From Pseudomonas sp. L5B5 (GTDB lineage Bacteria; Pseudomonadota; Gammaproteobacteria; Pseudomonadales; Pseudomonadaceae): 64,000 nucleotides of DNA. The position numbers were made by a program, and so were the translations under genes. This document shows, in pieces, positions 37,854 through 46,800 of the stretch. The notes beneath the pieces were generated by a model that had not been told where the DNA came from, searched no databases, and saw only the letters and a list, made by a program, of their open reading frames with translations. Each line of letters begins with the position of its first letter. The stretch's first letter is position 1. Where the stretch lies: assembly GCF_020520285.1 (NCBI RefSeq), contig NZ_CP084742.1, forward strand, positions 5,257,501 through 5,321,500, given 5' to 3'.

Positions 37854-38759
37854 TCATGACTGCAAGTGCGGCCGGATCAGTTCGGCGAACCATTCGATGA
37901 ACACATTGAGGCGACGCGAGCGGTGGCGCCGATCGGGGTAGAGCGCGCAGATATCCATGGGTGCCACGGGCAACTGGTGCAGCACTTGCACCAGCTCGCC
38001 ACGGTCCAGCAAGTGCTGCACATCGAAACGCGGGACCTGAATCAGGCCCAGTCCCTGGCGACAGCAAGCGATGTAGTTTTCCACGTTGTTGACGATCACT
38101 CGGCTAGGCAGCCCCACCAGGTGCTCGCGACCTTCGAGCAGGTATTCCCAGGGTTGTTCGCGGCCGGTATCCGGGGAGGCGTAGCCGATCATCCACTGGC
38201 CGTTCTGCAGGTCCTGGGGGCCATGGGGCTCGCCGTGGCTGGCAAGGTAGGCGGGGCTGGCGCAGTTGATCAGCGCCAGTTGCCCGAGGGGGCGGGCGAT
38301 CAGGCTGCTGTCGGCCAGGCTGCCGACGCGGATCGCGCAATCGACGCCTTCCTGGACCAGGTCGATGCTGCGGTCGCAGGCGCCCAGGGCCAGTTGCAGG
38401 CCGGGGTACTGCGCCAGCCACTGGGGCAGCGCGGGGACGATGAGGCGGCGGGCGATCCGGCTGGGCACGTCGATGTTCAGGCGGCCGCTGACATCCACCT
38501 GGCGATGATGAAACAGCTGGTTGAGTTCCGCTGCATCAGCCAGCAGGCGCCGCGCCCGTTCCAGCAGAATGGCGCCATCGGCGGTCAGTTGTACCTGGCG
38601 CGTGGTGCGGTGCAGCAGGCGAGTGCCGAGGCCGGTTTCCAGCTGTTGCACCGCCGACGACACCGTGGCCCTGGGCAACTCCAGGACATGGGCGGCCTTG
38701 ATGAAGCTGCCCATGTCGGCCACCTGGATGAACACCCGGTACTGCTCAAGTTTATCCAT
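37854..38759 (-). CDS. LysR-family transcriptional regulator
   Basis: A 301-residue LysR regulator: winged helix (SFIKAAHVLELPRATVSSAV...LHRTTRQVQLTADG) and a periplasmic-binding-like effector domain. The ATG at 38759 is taken; a GTG three codons earlier has slightly better spacing to AGGA and is possible. It lies 85 bases after the SDR gene on the same strand and may be cotranscribed with it. Confidence 0.9.
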   Translation of the reverse strand: MDKLEQYRVFIQVADMGSFIKAAHVLELPRATVSSAVQQLETGLGTRLLHRTTRQVQLTADGAILLERARRLLADAAELNQLFHHRQVDVSGRLNIDVPSRIARRLIVPALPQWLAQYPGLQLALGACDRSIDLVQEGVDCAIRVGSLADSSLIARPLGQLALINCASPAYLASHGEPHGPQDLQNGQWMIGYASPDTGREQPWEYLLEGREHLVGLPSRVIVNNVENYIACCRQGLGLIQVPRFDVQHLLDRGELVQVLHQLPVAPMDICALYPDRRHRSRRLNVFIEWFAELIRPHLQS

Positions 38760-38844
38760 GGTCACCACTGTCCTGGTTCGGCAATGCCTGGGGGCGGACC
38801 GTCGCGGCGGTCCGGCAGGCCAATGTACCCCTTGGACGAGCGGA

Positions 38845-39618
38845 TTACTTGGTGGTATAGCCGCCGTTGATCAGCAAGGTCTGGCCGGTGATCCACCAGC
38901 CCTCGGTCACCAGGTGGCGGATGAAGGGCACCACGTCCTCGATGTCGGTGAGGCCGGTCTTGCTCGATGGCGACAGCGCCGCGGCGCTCCGGTGATAGGC
39001 CACGGCGTCGGCACCTTCGGCCGGGTAGAAGAATGGTGTGTCCATCGGCCCCGGCCCCACGGCGGTCACCGAGATGCCCCGGGTGCCGAACTCCTTGGCA
39101 GCCGCCCGGGTGAAATGTTCCACCGGGGCCTTGGACCCGCCATAGGCGGCATAGAACGGCGTGAAGGCGCCCAGCAGCGACGTCACCAGGGTCACCAGCT
39201 TGCCGTTGTCTTCCAGGTGCTTGCCGGCCTCCTTGATGAAAAAGAAGGCGCTCTTGGCGTTGACCGCGAACATCTGGTCGTACTCCTCCTCGCTGATCTC
39301 GACGATGGGTTTCTTCAGGACCTTGCCCACCGTGTTGATGGCGATGTCGATCTTGCCGAAGCGCGCCCTGACCTCGTTGAACAGACGCTCTACGGCGTCG
39401 GCGCTGGTCAGGTCGGCTTGCCAGGCGTGGGCCTGGACCCCCAGTTCCTCGAGCGCTGCAAGGGTCGCCTGGGCATCGGTGTGGCTGGCGTCGCTGTTGT
39501 AGTGCACGGCTACGGCCCGGGCGCCGTGGCGGGCGAGGTCGCGGGCAATCAGGCCGCCGAGGTTCTTCACCCCACCGGCGATCAGCACGACTTTGTCATT
39601 CAGGGAATGGTCGACCAT
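38845..39618 (-). CDS. Short-chain dehydrogenase/reductase
   Basis: A 257-residue classical SDR. The nucleotide-binding loop is AGGVKNLGGLIA (residues about 13-24, a variant of TGxxxGIG). The active-site Tyr and Lys are in YGGSKAP, and a Ser lies before them in LVTSLLGAF. AAGGA stands eight bases before ATG 39618; an ATG three codons upstream overlaps the ribosome binding site. Its divergent neighbour is a flavin reductase-like gene, and a LysR gene follows. The substrate is unknown. Confidence 0.9.
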   Translation of the reverse strand: MVDHSLNDKVVLIAGGVKNLGGLIARDLARHGARAVAVHYNSDASHTDAQATLAALEELGVQAHAWQADLTSADAVERLFNEVRARFGKIDIAINTVGKVLKKPIVEISEEEYDQMFAVNAKSAFFFIKEAGKHLEDNGKLVTLVTSLLGAFTPFYAAYGGSKAPVEHFTRAAAKEFGTRGISVTAVGPGPMDTPFFYPAEGADAVAYHRSAAALSPSSKTGLTDIEDVVPFIRHLVTEGWWITGQTLLINGGYTTK

Positions 39619-39752
39619 GGTGTGCATCCTTCAACGCTTGAAATGAACCCTGAGTCTAGTGTCTGGCGCGCTGCGGATAAGCCGCCGGGGGCTGGACGGA
39701 TCATCCAGGAAATTCGCCCAATCGGCGTGCCTGCCACCATCGACGATGGCGC

Positions 39753-39758
39753 TACAAT
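39753..39758 (+). promoter_or_regulatory. candidate -10 of the flavin reductase-like gene
   Basis: TACAATCG stands 23-28 bases before the ATG, the same string as before mksF. The -35 is unclear. Confidence 0.35.
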
Positions 39759-39780
39759 CGCTTTTTTTCAGGAGCCTGCC

Positions 39781-40386
39781 ATGCCCGCATTTCGCCGTTC
39801 GGTCCCCCTGGTCAAGGCCTATCGTCTACTCAACCACGGTCCCACCGTATTGGTCAGCGCCGCCCATGACGGGCAGCGCAATGTCATGGCGGCGGCCTGG
39901 GCCATGCCGCTGGATTTCCAGCCACCGAAAGTCGCGGTGGTGCTCGACAAGACCACCTGGACCCGGCAACTGCTGGAAGCTTCCGGCAGCTTCGTGCTCA
40001 ACGTGCCCTGTGTCGCCCAGGTCGATATCACCCAGAGCCTGGGCAACAGCTCCGGCCTGGAACTGAACCAGGCTGGTCGCGACAAGTTCACCGCCTATGG
40101 CCTGGCGACGTTCTCCGGCCAGAGCCTGGCGGCGCCGCTGCTGGAGGGCTGCGTGGCCTGGCTGGAATGCCGGCTGCTGCCCGAACCGCATAATCACCAG
40201 CAATACGACCTGTTCCTCGGCGAAGTGATTGCCGCCCAGGCCGACTCGCGGGTGTTCAGCGAGGGCCGCTGGCATTTCGACGGCCATGATCGACTGCGCA
40301 CTCTGCACCATGTGGCGGGTGGGCATTTCCTGGCCATCGGCGACAGTGTCGACGGTCGCCAGCTGCCTTTGGCCGACGCTCTGTGA
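39781..40386 (+). CDS. Flavin reductase-like (FMN split-barrel) protein
   Basis: A 201-residue protein of the flavin reductase / DUF447-like split-barrel family. PTVLVSAAHDGQRNVMAAAW at the N-terminus and KVAVVLDKTTWTRQLLEASG are the FMN-binding region. It probably binds FMN and reduces it or a small substrate with NAD(P)H. CAGGAG stands before ATG 39781. The frame stays open for 420 codons upstream across the SDR and LysR genes, but that part is antisense and not coding. It is divergent from the SDR gene. Confidence 0.88.
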   Translation: MPAFRRSVPLVKAYRLLNHGPTVLVSAAHDGQRNVMAAAWAMPLDFQPPKVAVVLDKTTWTRQLLEASGSFVLNVPCVAQVDITQSLGNSSGLELNQAGRDKFTAYGLATFSGQSLAAPLLEGCVAWLECRLLPEPHNHQQYDLFLGEVIAAQADSRVFSEGRWHFDGHDRLRTLHHVAGGHFLAIGDSVDGRQLPLADAL

Positions 40387-40387
40387 G

Positions 40388-41470
40388 TCAGGGGATCAGC
40401 CGGTAGTCGCGCAGGCGCTGCAGTTGCTCGAGGACACTCTGGTGACTGTCGATGCAGCCCTGGAACCCCGCCTGGCGGATCTTGATGGTGCTTTGCACCA
40501 TGTCGTACCCGGCGTTGAGCCAACCATCGACAAAAGGCCATGCGGCCATCTGCTCCCAGGGCGTCTGGCGCAGTCCGTGATCCCTGACGAGGCTTTGCCA
40601 CAGGGCGGCCTTGTCGGCCATCTGCAACTCCAGGTTCATCGGCTGCGGCACTGCGCTGTCCAGGCCGAAGAATCCGGCGATCTCGGGCCAGAGTTGCTGC
40701 CAGCGAAAATGATCGCCGTTGGTGACGTTGAACACTTGCTGTCGGGCGTTGGGCGATTGCAGGGCCCACAGCACCGCCTGGGCCAGTACCCGGGAGTCGG
40801 TGGCCTGGTGCAGGGCCGTCCAGGCGCCCAGGCTACCGGGAAAGCGCAGCGGCAGGTGCAGCGCCTGGCTGATGGCGGCGAAGCTGGCCAGGCCGGTCAG
40901 CAGGTTCATCGGCGAATTGAGGCTGGGACCGATGACCCCGTCCGGACGCAGCACGGTCCAGGTGAACCCTTGGCGCTCGGCCATGTGCCACAGCAGGTCT
41001 TCCTGGTCGTTGTAGAAGATCGGGCCCATGAACCGCGGGTCGCTTTCCTTGGCCGGGGTCTTGTAAGGGCCCAGGTGTTCGCCATAGGACTTGCCACCAC
41101 CGATCAGCACCACCTGGCCCAGCCGTGCCCCGGCCTGGCGCAGGGCCTCGAGACTGTGTTCGAGCAGCGCCAGGTTCGGGGCGACAGTGGCGGCCATGGT
41201 CTGGCGTTCGCTGTAGGCGCAGAACACCAGGTCGGTGACGCTCCCCAGATCGGCGAAGGCATGCCGACTGGCCTCGGCGTCCATCAGATCGACGCTGATG
41301 TGGGCAGGCGCCGGGCTACCGTTGAGCAGGGTCGTCGGCGGGCTGCGGCGAGCGGCGGTGGTTAGCCGCCAACCCGGCGTTGCCGCCAACAGCTCGACCA
41401 CCGCAGTACCGACGACACCGTAACCACCGATGACCAGCAGGTGCCGCACAGGAGAAGGGGAAATGCTCAT
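40388..41470 (-). CDS. NAD(P)-dependent reductase of the PRISE-like SDR group
   Basis: A 360-residue atypical/extended SDR with the N-terminal dinucleotide loop GGYGVVGTAVVELL. Length and motifs such as FYNDQEDLL, WTVLRPDGVIGPS and NVTNGDHFRWQQLWPEIAGFFG agree with the progesterone-5-beta-reductase/iridoid-synthase-like (PRISE) family, which reduces activated enones. CGAGG precedes ATG 41470. It converges with the flavin reductase-like gene, one base apart, and diverges from a LysR gene likely to control it. Confidence 0.88.
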   Translation of the reverse strand: MSISPSPVRHLLVIGGYGVVGTAVVELLAATPGWRLTTAARRSPPTTLLNGSPAPAHISVDLMDAEASRHAFADLGSVTDLVFCAYSERQTMAATVAPNLALLEHSLEALRQAGARLGQVVLIGGGKSYGEHLGPYKTPAKESDPRFMGPIFYNDQEDLLWHMAERQGFTWTVLRPDGVIGPSLNSPMNLLTGLASFAAISQALHLPLRFPGSLGAWTALHQATDSRVLAQAVLWALQSPNARQQVFNVTNGDHFRWQQLWPEIAGFFGLDSAVPQPMNLELQMADKAALWQSLVRDHGLRQTPWEQMAAWPFVDGWLNAGYDMVQSTIKIRQAGFQGCIDSHQSVLEQLQRLRDYRLIP

Positions 41471-41528
41471 GGCCAGTGCCTCGAAAAGAAGGAACCCCAG
41501 CATAGAGTTGTGCCTTGGCGTGAAATAG

Positions 41529-41546
41529 ACTGTCTTGTGGAACAGT
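41529..41546. promoter_or_regulatory. candidate LysR operator
   Basis: ACTGT-N8-ACAGT is a perfect inverted repeat in the 95-base gap between the PRISE-like reductase and the divergent LysR gene, of the size expected for a LysR recognition site. Confidence 0.4.
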
Positions 41547-41565
41547 ATCTATGAGTTGAATTCAT

Positions 41566-42450
41566 ATGTCGGGCAGCGAGATCAACCGATTTGCCGAGAT
41601 GGAAACCTTCGTCGCCGTGGTGGAATGCGCAGGCTTGTCGGCGGCCGCCAGGCTGCGCCGGGTGACACCCTCTTCGGTGAGCAAGCTGCTGGCCCGGCTC
41701 GAGGCGCGGCTGGGAGTGCGCCTGCTCAACCGTTCCACTCGGCAACTGCAACTGACTCCCGAAGGGCTGGGGTTCTACAACAACAGCCTGCGCCTGTTGG
41801 CAGACCTGCGCGAAGCCGAGGGCGAGGCCAGCAGCGGTCGAGCACCGACTGGGCGGGTGCGGGTCAACACCAGCGCCTCCTTTGGTCTGCATGTACTGGC
41901 GCCGTTGGTGGCCGAGTTCGTCCAACGGTATCCGGCGGTCTCCCTGGACCTGATCCACAGCGATGCACTAGTGGACCTGCTGGGCGAGCACACCGATGTA
42001 GCGATCCGGACCGGGCCCCTGGCGGATTCGCAGTTGGTGGCGCGCAAGCTAGGGCAGACCCGCAGCCTTATCGTCGGCTCCCCGGCCTACCTGGCTCGTT
42101 GCGGCACTCCGCAGACCCTGGAGCAACTTTCCAGGCATTGCCTGCTGGGCTTCGACTATGCCCGGGCGCTGCCGGGCTGGCACTCGGGGCATGTGCAACC
42201 CCAGGCCCGAGTACAGGCCAGCGATGGAGAAGCCCTGCGGCATCTGGCGCTGCATGGGGTCGGGTTGGCGCAACTGGCGGCGTTCACCATTGCCGATGAC
42301 TTGGCGGCGGGCCGTTTAGTCCCGGTGCTGGAGTCGTTCAACCAGGCGCCGGTGGAAAGCTTCTACGCGGTTTACATAGGGCGGGGCGGACATCTGCCGG
42401 CGCGGGTCCGGGTGTTCATCGATTTCCTGCTGGAGCGGGTGCGCCTGTAG
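41566..42450 (+). CDS. LysR-family transcriptional regulator
   Basis: A 294-residue LysR protein: N-terminal winged helix with LSAAARLRRVTPSSVSKLLA and NRSTRQLQLTPEG, then the effector-binding domain. It is divergent from the PRISE-like reductase gene with an inverted repeat between them, the usual LysR-target arrangement. It converges on another LysR gene (42472), 21 bases apart. Confidence 0.92.
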   Translation: MSGSEINRFAEMETFVAVVECAGLSAAARLRRVTPSSVSKLLARLEARLGVRLLNRSTRQLQLTPEGLGFYNNSLRLLADLREAEGEASSGRAPTGRVRVNTSASFGLHVLAPLVAEFVQRYPAVSLDLIHSDALVDLLGEHTDVAIRTGPLADSQLVARKLGQTRSLIVGSPAYLARCGTPQTLEQLSRHCLLGFDYARALPGWHSGHVQPQARVQASDGEALRHLALHGVGLAQLAAFTIADDLAAGRLVPVLESFNQAPVESFYAVYIGRGGHLPARVRVFIDFLLERVRL

Positions 42451-42471
42451 TGGTCGAGGACTAACAGTGGC

Positions 42472-43356
42472 TTACCAGCTCACCTGGCCCAGGGCCTCGG
42501 CGAACGCCGTGAGCTTGGCCGAGCACTGGCGCGACGGTGGATAGACCAGCGACAGCTCGCGGCTGCGTCCGCCATGGGCCTGGAGAATCGGCACCAGGCG
42601 GCCATCGTCCAGGGCCTCGCGCACCGCGAACTCCATCAGCTGGGCCACGCCGAACCCCCCGAGCACCGCGTCCACCAGGGCATCGCCGATATCGAAGATC
42701 AGGCGGCCCTGGACCGCCAGGTCCAGAGGCTTGCCCTGGTCCATGAACTGCCAGTCCACCAGTCGGCCGCTGCGCAGGTTGCGCACGGCCAGGCAGTTGT
42801 GTCGCTGCAGGTCCGCCAGCTCCCCGGGCGTGCCGTGACGCTCGAGATAGGCCGGTGCGGCCACGGTGACCCAGCGCAGGGGCGGCAGTGCTCGGGCGAT
42901 CAGGCGCTGGTCCTGGATGATGCCGGTGCGCAGCACGGCGTCGAAGCCTTCGTCGACGATGTCCACTATCCGGTCCGTCATCACGGCCTCGATGCTCAGG
43001 GCCGGGTGCTGCTCGGTCAGCCCGCCGATCACCGGCATCACCACCTTGCGTCCGAACAGCGAGGGGGTGCTGATCTTCAGCACCCCGGTGGGCGAGTTGC
43101 GGCGTTCCAGCAGCAGGTTCTCGGCCTGGGCCAGTTCTGCCAGCAAGGGGCCGGCGCGTTCCACCAGTACCTGGCCATCGGGGGTCAGGCTGACGCTGCG
43201 GGTGTTGCGTTGCAGTAGACGCACGCCCAACTGCTGCTCCAGGCGCGAGATAGCCCGGGACAGGCCGGATTGGGTGAGCCCCAGGTCTGCGGCGGCGCGA
43301 GTGAAACTGCGGGTTTCGGCGACCCGGACCAAGAGGCGCAGAGCATTCAGATCCAT
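42472..43356 (-). CDS. LysR-family transcriptional regulator
   Basis: A 294-residue LysR regulator: SFTRAAADLGLTQSGLSRAI and LLQRNTRSVSLTPDG form the winged helix. Start is taken at ATG 43356, where the usual DLNALRLLVRVAE begins; ATGs further up add up to 14 residues without a good ribosome binding site. It is divergent from the MFS exporter gene at 43453, which it probably controls; TTTATCATTTAAA lies between them at 43391-43403. Confidence 0.92.
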   Translation of the reverse strand: MDLNALRLLVRVAETRSFTRAAADLGLTQSGLSRAISRLEQQLGVRLLQRNTRSVSLTPDGQVLVERAGPLLAELAQAENLLLERRNSPTGVLKISTPSLFGRKVVMPVIGGLTEQHPALSIEAVMTDRIVDIVDEGFDAVLRTGIIQDQRLIARALPPLRWVTVAAPAYLERHGTPGELADLQRHNCLAVRNLRSGRLVDWQFMDQGKPLDLAVQGRLIFDIGDALVDAVLGGFGVAQLMEFAVREALDDGRLVPILQAHGGRSRELSLVYPPSRQCSAKLTAFAEALGQVSW

Positions 43357-43452
43357 GATTAAAGTCATTACTGAAAGAGGAATAAGCTTGTTTATCATTT
43401 AAATCGCATCGATGAAACTGGCCGCCGATCATTTCACTCGAGGATTCCCGCG

Positions 43453-44859
43453 ATGTCCGCCACCCCGTTAGTCAAGCCGTCGGGCTGGATGCTGCTCTTG
43501 CTGGCCACTGCCCAGTTGATCATTGCCCTGGACGCCACCATCGTGTTCGTTGCCCTGCCGGAGATCGGCCAGCACCTGGGCTTTTCCGCGCAGCAACTGC
43601 AATGGGTGGTCAGTGCCTACAGCGTGGCCTTCGGCGGTTTCCTGCTGCTGGGCGGCCGGGCGGCAGACCTGTTGGGCAAGCGGCGTTTCTACATCATCGG
43701 CCAGGGGCTCTATGCCCTGGCGTCCCTGGCGGGGGGCCTGGGGGGCAGTGCCCTGCTGCTGGTGCTGGCCCGCGCAGTGCAGGGCGTGGGTGGTGCGATG
43801 CTGTTCCCCGCAACCCTGGCCCTGATCAATACCTACTACGCCGAAGGTCCGGCGCGTAACCGGGCCTTTGCCGTCTGGAGCGCGGCGTCGGCGGCCGGGC
43901 TGGCCCTGGGGGCGCTGCTGGGGGGCGTGCTGACCCAGTACTGGGGTTGGGCGGCGGTGTTCCTGGTCAACGTGCCCCTGGCCGGCGCGTGCGCACTGCT
44001 GGCCCGGCGCTGGATTCCCGCCGATCCGCCACGCCAGCATGGCCGCCCGTTCGACCTGCCTGGCGCGCTGGCCGTGACCTTGGGCGGCACGTTGCTGGTG
44101 TTCGCCATCGTCCAGGGGCCGGAATGGGGCTGGAGCGCGCCGGCAACCCTGGCCTGCCTGTTGCTGGCACTGGCCTTGCTCGGGCTGTTCCTGCGCATCG
44201 AGCAGCGAGGACACGATCCGTTGATGCCGTTGCGCCTGCTGGGTTATCCACAGCTGCGCATGGCGATGCTGATCACGGCGTTGTTCATGAGCAGTTTCGG
44301 CGTGCAGTACTACTTTCTCAGCCTGTATTTCCAGCAGGTCTACCAGTTCAGCGTGTTGCAGAGCGGCCTGGCCTTCCTGCCCTCGACGGTGCTCTGCACC
44401 TTTGGTATCTGGCTGGGAGAGCGGGCGCTGCGGCGTTTCAGCCTGCGGGCGGTCCTGGTCGGTGGCCTGCTGGCCGGGGCCCTGGGGATCGGCATGATCT
44501 GCCTGGCATTGCCCGGCAGCGACGGTTTTGTCGGCCTGCTGCCGGGGATCGTGATCATGAGCATTGGCCAGGGCATGACCTGGAACACCATGTGGATCTC
44601 GGCGGGGCAGGGCATTGCGGCATCCGAGCAGGGGGTGGCGGCAGGTGTGGCGTCTACCAGCCAGCAGATTGGCGGTGCCCTGGGCCTGGCCTTGCTGGTG
44701 TCCCTGGCCAACACCCTGGACCCTGGGGGCAACCAGGCTCATGGCATCCAGATGGCCACCGCCGCCAGTGCCCTGCTGGCGCTGCTGGGCGGCTTGCTGG
44801 CGCTGCGCCTGCCCCGTTCACCGGGCTTTTTGGCGGCCTGTTCCGTGTCCTCGGGCTGA
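43453..44859 (+). CDS. MFS drug exporter, DHA2 (EmrB/QacA) family
   Basis: A 468-residue transporter with about fourteen hydrophobic segments. LDATIVFVALPEIGQHL in TM1 (with the DHA2 Asp), GGRAADLLGKRR (motif A) and LALGALLGGVLTQYWGW (motif C) assign it to the DHA2 proton-antiporter group, exporting drugs or secondary metabolites. No adaptor (EmrA) gene is next to it. It is divergently arranged with a LysR gene. Confidence 0.92.
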   Translation: MSATPLVKPSGWMLLLLATAQLIIALDATIVFVALPEIGQHLGFSAQQLQWVVSAYSVAFGGFLLLGGRAADLLGKRRFYIIGQGLYALASLAGGLGGSALLLVLARAVQGVGGAMLFPATLALINTYYAEGPARNRAFAVWSAASAAGLALGALLGGVLTQYWGWAAVFLVNVPLAGACALLARRWIPADPPRQHGRPFDLPGALAVTLGGTLLVFAIVQGPEWGWSAPATLACLLLALALLGLFLRIEQRGHDPLMPLRLLGYPQLRMAMLITALFMSSFGVQYYFLSLYFQQVYQFSVLQSGLAFLPSTVLCTFGIWLGERALRRFSLRAVLVGGLLAGALGIGMICLALPGSDGFVGLLPGIVIMSIGQGMTWNTMWISAGQGIAASEQGVAAGVASTSQQIGGALGLALLVSLANTLDPGGNQAHGIQMATAASALLALLGGLLALRLPRSPGFLAACSVSSG

Positions 44860-44865
44860 GGCTCG

Positions 44866-45795
44866 TCAGTGGGCCTGGGGCAGGTGGCGGCGCACCGCCC
44901 ACAGCACGCCGGCCAGCAACAGCAGCGCGGCGCTGGCTTGCAGCAGGTTGGGCAGGTGCTGCAGGCAGATGAAGCCGTAGAGCAGGGCGAACAGGGTCTC
45001 GAACACGATCAACTGGCCGCTCAGGGTCAGCGGCAGGCGCCGGGTCGAGGCATTCCACATGCGATTGCCGAACCACGAACCGAGCACCGCGCTGGCCAGG
45101 CTCAGGCCCCAGAACAGCATCCAGCGCTGTTCGCTGGCCTCGACCCGGGTGCCGGGCAGGTCCAGGCCCTGGGCCAGCAGCCAGACCAGGGCGCTCATCA
45201 GGCCGGTGGTGATGCCCCACAGGGTCGACCACTGGCCGCTGTCGAAACGGCTGCTCTTGAGGTAGCGCGCGTTGTCCCTGGCGAACCAGGTCCAGCACAG
45301 CAGGGCACCGAAGGCACAGAGCAGGCCCAGGGCACGCTGGCCCAGTTCCGGCGAATCGCCCTGGGCGGTGAGCAGGGTGTCGAGGTTGATGCAGCAGATT
45401 GCGCCGAACACCAGCAGCAGCGGCCAGCGCAGGTGGCGCAACGGTATCGCGTCGGCATCGCCGCGCCCGGCCAGGGTAATGGTCAGTGGCAGCAGGCCGA
45501 CGATCAGCGCCGTGCTGGCCACGCCAGCCCACTGGATGGCGCTGGCCAGCAGCATGAAGTAGATCAGGTTGCCGGTCAGGGCCAGTTTCACCAGCAGCAG
45601 GGCGTCGCTCCAGGTCAGGCGTTGCAGCAACTCGCGAGCCTGGGGCGCAGCCAGGAACAGGGAGAATGCGCCGTACAGCGTGAAGCGGGCGCAGCTGAGC
45701 ATCAGCGGGCTGAACTCCGGCAACAGGCTGGGCACTACAATGGCCAGGCCCCAGACCGCACCGGCCAGGACTGCATAAGCAACTCCGCGTTTCAT
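44866..45795 (-). CDS. EamA/DMT-family transporter
   Basis: A 309-residue inner-membrane protein with ten hydrophobic segments and two EamA repeats (VLAGAVWGLAIVVPSLLPEF; ALLCWTWFARDNARYL). Family members export amino acids or other metabolites. The start at ATG 45795 is chosen over a GTG two codons earlier. It is convergent with the DHA2 exporter, 6 bases apart, and divergent from a GcvA-like LysR regulator. Confidence 0.88.
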   Translation of the reverse strand: MKRGVAYAVLAGAVWGLAIVVPSLLPEFSPLMLSCARFTLYGAFSLFLAAPQARELLQRLTWSDALLLVKLALTGNLIYFMLLASAIQWAGVASTALIVGLLPLTITLAGRGDADAIPLRHLRWPLLLVFGAICCINLDTLLTAQGDSPELGQRALGLLCAFGALLCWTWFARDNARYLKSSRFDSGQWSTLWGITTGLMSALVWLLAQGLDLPGTRVEASEQRWMLFWGLSLASAVLGSWFGNRMWNASTRRLPLTLSGQLIVFETLFALLYGFICLQHLPNLLQASAALLLLAGVLWAVRRHLPQAH

Positions 45796-45863
45796 GTACA
45801 CACTCGCAGGGATTCAGCAAAGTGCGCAGGCTAGTCATTGCTGACCGGATGGACAAAGGATAT

Positions 45864-45879
45864 ATAGGCACCTACCTAT
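45864..45879. promoter_or_regulatory. candidate operator between DMT transporter and LysR genes
   Basis: ATAGG-CACCTA-CCTAT is a perfect 5-base inverted repeat about 20 bases before the LysR start, in the short divergent gap. Confidence 0.35.
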
Positions 45880-45897
45880 TCTCCTGGGGAATACCTG

Positions 45898-46797
45898 ATG
45901 AGTCGATTCGCCCGGCATTTGCCACCCCTGGAAACCTTGGTGACGTTTGAAGCGGTGGGCCGCAATGCCAGCTTCACCCGGGCCGCCACCGAGCTGTGCC
46001 TGACCCAGAGCGCGGTGAGCAAGCAAATCCGCGCCCTGGAACTGTCACTCAAGACCGAGCTGTTCGAGCGCCAGGCTCGCGGGGTGAAACTCACGGCCAG
46101 CGGCGCCTCGCTGTTCGCCGAGGTCAGCACTCAGCTCGAAGCCCTGCTGCGCAGCGTCACGCGTTTGCGGGCCGGGCGCGACGCCAACACCATCACCGTG
46201 CAATGCACCCATGCGGTGGCGCAGTTCTGGCTGTTTCCGCGCTTGCTGGCGTTCAACAAGCAGCATCCTGAGATCACCGTGAGCATCCATGCCAACAACG
46301 ACATGGACGAGTCCAGCGTGGCCGAGCACGACTTCGGCATCCTGTATGGCCCGGGGCACTGGTCGTCGCTGATGGCCACCTCACTGTTCGCCGAGATCGT
46401 CTATCCCATCGCCAGCCGGCGCCTGGAGTTGCCGGAGGTCAGCGAGCTTGCGCAACTGGCCGACTTGCCACTGATCCAGCTGGATGCCTCGGCCTGGAAC
46501 TGCATCGACTGGCGGGACTGGTTCCGGCATTTCGGCCTGGACTACAACGCACCGCCGGGCGCCCTGGGCTTCAATCAGCTGACCCTGATGTTCAGTGCCG
46601 TGCAGCAGGGGCTTGGGGTGGGCCTGGGGTGGGATTTCATGGCCCGCGAAGGGGTAGCCCAGGGCGAGTTGCGGCGGGTGGGCGACTGGGCCTTGCGCAC
46701 CGGCCAGGCGGATTTCCTGGTGCACTTGCGCCATCGACGGCTGTCGGCCAGCGGCCAGTTGTTCCATGACTGGCTGGTGGCCGAAGGCGCCGAATGA
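45898..46797 (+). CDS. LysR-family regulator, GcvA-like
   Basis: A 299-residue LysR protein with the GcvA-like N-terminus HLPPLETLVTFEAVGRNASF and TQSAVSKQIRALE, then the effector domain. It is divergent from the EamA transporter, its probable target. It converges on bphP with 3 bases between stops. Confidence 0.92.
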   Translation: MSRFARHLPPLETLVTFEAVGRNASFTRAATELCLTQSAVSKQIRALELSLKTELFERQARGVKLTASGASLFAEVSTQLEALLRSVTRLRAGRDANTITVQCTHAVAQFWLFPRLLAFNKQHPEITVSIHANNDMDESSVAEHDFGILYGPGHWSSLMATSLFAEIVYPIASRRLELPEVSELAQLADLPLIQLDASAWNCIDWRDWFRHFGLDYNAPPGALGFNQLTLMFSAVQQGLGVGLGWDFMAREGVAQGELRRVGDWALRTGQADFLVHLRHRRLSASGQLFHDWLVAEGAE

Positions 46798-46800
46798 GCC

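Noticed and set aside
38521-39780. A 420-codon upstream extension of the flavin reductase-like gene
   Set aside because: It runs antisense through the LysR and SDR genes. A good ribosome binding site and the family N-terminus place the start at 39781.
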